DNA of 25,534 nt from Fusobacteriaceae bacterium (GTDB taxonomy: Bacteria; Fusobacteriota; Fusobacteriia; Fusobacteriales; Fusobacteriaceae): the NCBI GenBank assembly GCA_900764925.1, contig CAAFPW010000023.1, positions 1 to 25,534 of the forward strand, read 5' to 3'. A model generated the notes under the pieces. It searched no databases. It worked only from the letters and a program-made list of their open reading frames with translations, and was not told the DNA's origin. Both the position numbers and the translations under genes were made by a program. Of this stretch, positions 21,338 through 25,534 are shown piece by piece (position 1 is the first letter of the stretch; every line of letters begins with the position of its first letter).

Positions 21338-22723
21338 GTGGAATATAAAGTGAAAAATGGTTGGAAAAAAGTAAAAAATCAATCAGAAATATTCTCTTTT
21401 TGTGAAGATTATAAAACTTTTTTAAATCTTGGAAAAACAGAGAGAGAGTTTGTAAAAGAGGGAGTTAAATTTGTTGAAAGTAAAGGATTTGTAAGTGCAG
21501 ATACAAAGGATAATTTAGTTCCTGGAGATAAAATATATTATGTAAATAGAGAGAAAAATTTAGTGTTAGCAGTAATTGGAAAAGAGGATATAGAAAAGGG
21601 AGTGAACTATGTAGTATCACATATAGATTCTCCAAGATTGGATTTAAAAGGAAATCCACTATATGAAGAGTTTGAATTAGCATATATGAAGACTCACTAT
21701 TACGGTGGAATAAAAAAATATCAATGGGCATCTATACCTTTAGCAATGCATGGAGTAGTTATTCTTGAGAATGGAGAAAAAGTTGAGATAACTATTGGAG
21801 AAAAAGAGAGCGACCCAGTATTTACTATTCCAGATGTTCTTCCACATTTAGCAGCAAAAATTCAAGGGGATAGAAAAGCTGGAGAGGTATTAAAAGGAGA
21901 AGAACTTCAAATAATAGTTGGTAGTATTCCAACAACAGTAGAGGATAAAGAGGTAAAATCACAAATAAAATATGCTGTATTAGAGATATTAAATAGAGAC
22001 TACGGAATGGTAGAAGAAGACTTTATCTCTGCTGAATTGGAATTGGTGCCAGCTGGAACAGCTAGAGATATTGGATTTGATAAGTCAATGGTGGGAGCTT
22101 ATGGACAGGATGATAGAATATGTGGATATACATCAATGAGAGCTATTATAGATATGGAAGAGACTCCAGAAAAGACAGCTATCTGTTTCTTAGCAGATAA
22201 AGAGGAGATAGGATCATCAGGAAGTACAGGATTAAAATCTGATTATTTAGCATATATCACTGGAGATATAATAGAGAAAATAAAAGGACATTTTAATGAG
22301 ATGATGTTAAGAAGAGTGTTATGGAATTCACAAGCACTATCCTCTGACGTAAATGCTGGTGTAGATCCGATATTTAAGGGAGTACATGATATTCAAAATG
22401 CTGCTAAAATAGGTTTTGGTGTAGTTGTAACTAAGTATACTGGTGCAAGAGGAAAGAGTGGAACAAATGATGCTGATGCAGAGTATGTGGGAAAAATAAG
22501 ACAGATTTTAAATGAAGAGGATGTATGTTGGCAAATAGGAGAGTTAGGAAAAGTAGATGAAGGTGGAGGAGGTACAGTAGCGATGTACTTAGCACACTTA
22601 GGTATCAGAACAATAGATATAGGGCCAGCTCTACTTGCTATGCATTCGCCATTTGAAGTATCATCAAAACTAGATGTATATGAAACTTATAGAGCGTATA
22701 GAGCGTTTTATAAGAGAGGATAA
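21338..22723 (+). CDS. apeA: M18-family aminopeptidase
   Basis: A 461-residue cytosolic zinc aminopeptidase that removes N-terminal residues, commonly Asp/Glu in the DAP branch. The dinuclear metal ligands are visible: H95 and D97 in VSHIDSPRLDLKGNP, D258 in YGQDDRIC, E289/E290 in DKEEIGSSGSTG, D337 region in SSDVNAGVDP and H436 in LLAMHSPFEVSSKLD. Length is the family norm (about 430-480). It starts with GTG after AAGGAGGAG. Promoter position is unclear; TATACT at about 21292-21297 falls just after a leader hairpin. Terminated by a hairpin at 22728-22758. Family firm; substrate preference not determined, symbol by family resemblance. Confidence 0.92.
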   Translation: MEYKVKNGWKKVKNQSEIFSFCEDYKTFLNLGKTEREFVKEGVKFVESKGFVSADTKDNLVPGDKIYYVNREKNLVLAVIGKEDIEKGVNYVVSHIDSPRLDLKGNPLYEEFELAYMKTHYYGGIKKYQWASIPLAMHGVVILENGEKVEITIGEKESDPVFTIPDVLPHLAAKIQGDRKAGEVLKGEELQIIVGSIPTTVEDKEVKSQIKYAVLEILNRDYGMVEEDFISAELELVPAGTARDIGFDKSMVGAYGQDDRICGYTSMRAIIDMEETPEKTAICFLADKEEIGSSGSTGLKSDYLAYITGDIIEKIKGHFNEMMLRRVLWNSQALSSDVNAGVDPIFKGVHDIQNAAKIGFGVVVTKYTGARGKSGTNDADAEYVGKIRQILNEEDVCWQIGELGKVDEGGGGTVAMYLAHLGIRTIDIGPALLAMHSPFEVSSKLDVYETYRAYRAFYKRG

Positions 22724-22727
22724 AAAA

Positions 22728-22758
22728 AGGGAGCTGCTAAGCAGCTCCTTATTTATTT
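22728..22758. terminator. Terminator between apeA and the small membrane protein gene
   Basis: Perfect GGAGCTGC (22730-22737) / GCAGCTCC (22741-22748) with a three-base TAA loop and A/T tracts on both sides, flanking pairs included from 22728 to 22750. It sits between convergent genes and overlaps the stop codon of the minus-strand gene (22749-22751), so it can serve both. Confidence 0.88.
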
Positions 22759-23243
22759 GAAAGGAATAAACCAAATTGAGCTAAAGTAGCTGATCCTAAG
22801 TAAGTTCCAATAAAAACAAAAACACCAGTGATAGCAACTTTCCAAGATAAACTTCTCAAAGTTTCTAATTTGTTTGCTACAGATATCCCAGCATAGGTAA
22901 GTATTGGAGTTGTAATAGATAGGAAATCTACAGAGTTAATAGCTTTTATTACTTCGTTGCTCAACATACAAAATATTAGCGAGGTAATTGATACCCAACC
23001 TAAGATAGGAAAATCTCTAACAAATTTAATAGGAGCTTTTTGCATAACTCTTTGTAGAATTATTCCAATAGTAGCAAATAATCCTAAACAAAATAATCCT
23101 AGAAATGTATATATAGTTATTTGAGGTCCTTTTTCACCATATTTTAGTACTTTAACCCATTGAGTAAAAAGTATCAAAGATAAGCTAAGAAGTAATATCA
23201 ACATATTTTTTATAAAATAATTATCAAATATTTTTTTAATCAT
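22749..23243 (-). CDS. Small integral membrane protein of unknown function
   Basis: A 164-residue hydrophobic protein with four or five membrane segments: about 13-28, 44-65, 80-95, 110-125 and 138-158, with short charged loops such as QWVKVLKYGEKGPQ (about 28-41). I do not recognise a named domain. It overlaps the upstream DUF3100 gene by eight bases and follows GGAGG, so the two are translationally coupled and likely work as a pair, perhaps as two halves of one transporter. It is the last gene of the M20-DUF3100 cassette and ends at the bidirectional terminator. No function is assigned. Confidence 0.85.
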   Translation of the reverse strand: MIKKIFDNYFIKNMLILLLSLSLILFTQWVKVLKYGEKGPQITIYTFLGLFCLGLFATIGIILQRVMQKAPIKFVRDFPILGWVSITSLIFCMLSNEVIKAINSVDFLSITTPILTYAGISVANKLETLRSLSWKVAITGVFVFIGTYLGSATLAQFGLFLSNK

Positions 23244-24033
23244 TTTTTTTACCTCCAGTTAATTTGTTATACATAAATTTTTGTAGAGGAACAGCTATAA
23301 ATACCATAGTGAAAGTTCCAATAAAGCTAGTTAGTAGTTGACTAGCTGCTGCATAGGCTCTTATCACTTCAGCTTTTTCAGGATGGATAGCTACAAGTGC
23401 AGAACTAGCTGCTGTCATCATACTAGCAGAACCCATACCAGAGGCAATAGCTAAAGCTTCAACTCTGAAACCTATTTCTAGGAATATAGGAGCTATTACA
23501 CTAAAAAATATAGCCCCAAAAAGAGTTCCAAAGATATACATAGAAAGAACCCCACGTCCCTCATCAGAGTTAAGCGTGTATTTTTCTGAAATATAAGCAA
23601 GTTCTCCCTCTCTACCTAATCCAAGAGTTGAACCGATAGCTTCTCTTCTAAGACCTATAAGTAGTGCTATTGGTAATCCGATTATAACAGTTCCTACATT
23701 TCCAAGTTCTTGAATTAAAAATATCCAACCAATAGATAGTATCTCTTTTAGTCTAGGGGCCACATCAGCTCCATATTTAGCCATCAATGGTAACATAATA
23801 ATAATTAGGTATTTTCCAGCAAAACTAACATTTTCTTCGCTATAGATTTTTTTGACCAATCCCTTTCTAAAAATATTTAGAGCCAAAACCATTGTAGTGA
23901 TTAATGCAAAAAGTAAAGGTAGTAGACCTATTTTAAATTTTCCTAAATTTAAAACTCTAAAACCAATGATCTCAGCAATTAGAATAACTAATACTGAAAA
24001 AATTATAAGATAGGGTAAATTTTTATTTTTCAT
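23236..24033 (-). CDS. DUF3100-family membrane protein
   Basis: A 265-residue polytopic membrane protein with about seven or eight hydrophobic segments. The stretch IGLRREAIGSTLGLGREGELAYISEKYTLNSDEGRGVLSMYIFGTLFGAIFFSVIAP (about 125-180) matches the DUF3100 signature as I recall it. Start is the ATG at 24033 following GGAGGAG; an in-frame TTG at 24045 is not needed. It overlaps the stop of the M20 gene by eleven bases, and the following small membrane protein by eight. The tight coupling with a peptidase/amidohydrolase suggests transport of the peptidase substrate or product. Function uncharacterised. Confidence 0.82.
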   Translation of the reverse strand: MKNKNLPYLIIFSVLVILIAEIIGFRVLNLGKFKIGLLPLLFALITTMVLALNIFRKGLVKKIYSEENVSFAGKYLIIIMLPLMAKYGADVAPRLKEILSIGWIFLIQELGNVGTVIIGLPIALLIGLRREAIGSTLGLGREGELAYISEKYTLNSDEGRGVLSMYIFGTLFGAIFFSVIAPIFLEIGFRVEALAIASGMGSASMMTAASSALVAIHPEKAEVIRAYAAASQLLTSFIGTFTMVFIAVPLQKFMYNKLTGGKKND

Positions 24034-25282
24034 TTTCTCCTCCAAATCCTTCTATTATTTTTTTATAATCTTCATAAGTTCTTTTATATAACTTAGTTTT
24101 ATCAATTTTTCCACTCATATCCTTTAAAACTTTTATCAGAAATTTAGGAAAGATAGAGAAAATATATTCAACATCTTGGTGAATAAAATCATTTCCATGG
24201 AAAGTACCAGAAAACCCATTATATCCTATTTGAATACAAGGTAAAATATAGGATAAATCTCCAATATCACCAGCTGCACTAACAGGAGAATTCTCTTTAC
24301 AATATTTTATTTCTGGGAATTCTTCAAAACTTTTTCTGACAAAATCTGAAAGGTATGTAGATTGTAAAAATGGAAGATATCCCATTTCAGTCTCAATTTC
24401 AACACTTCCACCTAGAGCAGTAGCTGAACATTGAGCCATAGTATCCAATCTTTTAGAAAGCTCCAACATATATTCTATAGAGTGAGCTCTAATATCAGTT
24501 CCTATTTTTATTTTATCAGGTATTACATTAGTTCCCATAGGAGCATCTAAGATAACAGGGTTCATTCTCACCATAAATTTTTCATCAATTTGCTGTCTAT
24601 ATAATCCAAGAGCTGTATTAAAAAGAGTTGACATATTGTAAGCGTTGATACCAACTTGAGGTGCAAAACCAGCGTGTGCAGCTTTTCCTTTAAAGGTATA
24701 ATACTTATATAAAAAACCAGCTAAATTACAATTTAGTTCAATACTTCTTCTTTTAGGTTCTCCACCCATAGAATGAATGGCGATAGCTAAATCAAATTCA
24801 TCAAAAATACCAAGTTTTATGGCTTCAGGTTTTCCACCTAAAAAACTAATCCTGTTATTTTGTTGTAATTTTTTTCTAAACTCTAAATCTAAATACTCTT
24901 CAGCTGGAGTAAAAACGAATCCAACTGAAAAATCAAGAGATTTATACTCATCATTAACTGTTAATTTTTTTAAAAGATTAAGCATTATTGCAACTTGAGA
25001 ATAGTGACCACAGTTATGAGCTGCTCCACTTTCTTTATCAGCATGAAAATGAGAGGGAGTATAAACAGCATCCATCTCTGCAATAAGAGCTATATGCAGT
25101 TTTTTTCTCTCACCAATATTAATTTTTATTCCAGTTTCAGAGAACTTGATAATTTCTCCTTGTGGAAAATATCTTTTTATAAAATTTTCTATTAATGTAG
25201 AAGTTTTAAACTCCTTAAATCCTAATTCAGGGTTATAATAAATTTTTTCAGCTACATCTAAAGTTTCTTTGAAATCATTCAT
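24023..25282 (-). CDS. M20-family metallopeptidase/amidohydrolase (M20D, AbgB-like)
   Basis: A 419-residue cytosolic amidohydrolase. Metal ligands are visible: C91 and H93 in AAHNCGHYSQVA, E128/E129 in FTPAEEYLD, H170 in AIHSMGG and H362 in TFHGNDF, the pattern of the M20D/AbgB branch that cleaves N-acyl or aminobenzoyl-glutamate-type amides. A lid-domain insertion (KGKAAHAGFAPQVGINAYN) is at about 198-215. Start is the ATG at 25282 after AAAGGTGA; an in-frame extension of 72 codons upstream is leader DNA, with hydrophobic, atypical residues. It is co-transcribed with DUF3100 and the small membrane protein. Substrate unknown. Confidence 0.92.
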   Translation of the reverse strand: MNDFKETLDVAEKIYYNPELGFKEFKTSTLIENFIKRYFPQGEIIKFSETGIKINIGERKKLHIALIAEMDAVYTPSHFHADKESGAAHNCGHYSQVAIMLNLLKKLTVNDEYKSLDFSVGFVFTPAEEYLDLEFRKKLQQNNRISFLGGKPEAIKLGIFDEFDLAIAIHSMGGEPKRRSIELNCNLAGFLYKYYTFKGKAAHAGFAPQVGINAYNMSTLFNTALGLYRQQIDEKFMVRMNPVILDAPMGTNVIPDKIKIGTDIRAHSIEYMLELSKRLDTMAQCSATALGGSVEIETEMGYLPFLQSTYLSDFVRKSFEEFPEIKYCKENSPVSAAGDIGDLSYILPCIQIGYNGFSGTFHGNDFIHQDVEYIFSIFPKFLIKVLKDMSGKIDKTKLYKRTYEDYKKIIEGFGGENEK

Positions 25283-25317
25283 AAATAAATCACCTTTCAA
25301 AATAAAAATACCTATAT

Positions 25318-25346
25318 ATTTTATCATTTTATTCAAAGTTTTACAA
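25318..25346 (-). promoter_or_regulatory. Promoter of the M20-DUF3100 operon
   Basis: Minus-strand TTGTAA (25341-25346), 17-base spacer, TAAAAT (25318-25323), about 36 bases before the M20 start. Nothing else in this stretch suggests a riboswitch. Confidence 0.5.
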
Positions 25347-25350
25347 AGGT

Positions 25351-25369
25351 TTCTTAAAAATTTTAAGAA
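25351..25369. repeat. Perfect AT-rich palindrome between divergent promoters
   Basis: TTCTTAAAA-A-TTTTAAGAA, nine-base arms around one base. It lies just upstream of the M20 -35 box and of the A/T tract before the right-edge promoter. A regulator site or chance AT palindrome. Confidence 0.35.
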
Positions 25370-25371
25370 AA

Positions 25372-25424
25372 AATAAATTTTTTTTAAAAAAACTATTGAC
25401 GAAATTTTGTATCTGTGGTAATAT
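25372..25424 (+). promoter_or_regulatory. Strong promoter with A/T-rich upstream element, reading out of the window
   Basis: TTGACG (25396-25401), 17-base spacer and TAATAT (25419-25424) with TG at 25416-25417, the extended -10. A/T-tracts (A6, T8 and A7 runs) directly upstream look like an UP element. Such composition is typical of rRNA promoters. Confidence 0.72.
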
Positions 25425-25430
25425 ATATCT

Positions 25431-25534
25431 TGTCCGCGAGAAAGCGTGACAAACAAATAACTAAATAAGGACATTAGCAACAGAATAGAGAAAGACAATT
25501 AATGCAAACACAACAATAATTTGGTGTAAACAAT
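25431..25534 (+). other. Leader at the right window edge, probable 5' spacer of a 16S rRNA gene
   Basis: No open reading frame is visible downstream of the promoter. The last bases (TGTAAACAAT) could lie just before the conserved 16S start GAAGAGTTTGATC, which is outside the window. A short hairpin CGC-GAGAAA-GCG is at about 25436-25447. A break at an rRNA operon would also explain the window end. This is inference; no rRNA sequence itself is present. Confidence 0.45.

Noticed and set aside
25283..25498. A 72-codon N-terminal extension of the M20 protein, hydrophobic enough to suggest a signal peptide.
   Set aside because: The ATG at 25282 has a good ribosome binding site, the extension has no family similarity and crosses the promoter at 25318-25346 and the palindrome at 25351-25369.

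Overview
The window is very AT-rich, compactly coded bacterial DNA. Its gene content and protein style point to the Fusobacteriota, most likely a Fusobacterium: a trunk tetrapyrrole operon with a CobA-HemD fusion, low-GC codon use, strong AGGAGG ribosome binding sites, and S-box, preQ1-I and RAT leaders. This is a family-level inference from recognised proteins and not a database match. No transposase, integrase, phage gene, CRISPR array or tRNA gene is visible. The layout is that of a chromosomal housekeeping and catabolic region.

From left to right: (1) a SAM-I riboswitch cut by the left edge, reading leftwards out of the window. (2) A divergent VOC enzyme / HxlR regulator pair with palindromes between them. 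(3) A six-gene leftward operon, hemA-hemC-cobA/hemD-hemB-hemL-sirC-like, that takes glutamyl-tRNA to uroporphyrinogen III and on to precorrin-2/sirohydrochlorin, with no protohaem-branch gene. (4) Rightward: an RluA-type pseudouridine synthase, gapA and pgk, with a terminator-like hairpin between the last two. (5) Rightward: an ArsR repressor, a Cys-rich thioredoxin-like protein, a DUF318/ArsP-type permease and a CoA-disulfide reductase-rhodanese fusion. This looks like a metalloid or reactive-sulfur stress cassette with a shared upstream motif. (6) A CofE-like ligase of unknown substrate. (7) Leftward: a VUT/YhhQ queuosine-precursor transporter under a preQ1-I riboswitch. (8) Leftward: bglG-type antiterminator, beta-glucoside PTS EIIBCA and 6-phospho-beta-glucosidase, with a RAT site before the PTS gene. 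(9) Rightward: an M18 aminopeptidase. (10) Leftward: an M20 peptidase, a DUF3100 membrane protein and a small membrane protein. (11) At the right edge, a strong rightward promoter with an A/T-rich upstream element and a leader running off the window, which I infer to be the start of an rRNA operon.

The most interesting material is regulatory RNA. The preQ1 leader contains an 11-base perfect repeat that could move an RNA segment between the aptamer tail and a hairpin covering the Shine-Dalgarno sequence, in addition to an intrinsic terminator. The bgl leader has a good RAT site but no visible U-tract terminator. In its place is a long hairpin covering the Shine-Dalgarno sequence, suggesting translational control. 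Among proteins, the short HemA without its dimerisation domain, the orphan CofE-like protein, the ArsR/thioredoxin/permease/CoADR-rhodanese cassette and the M20-DUF3100 cassette deserve follow-up.
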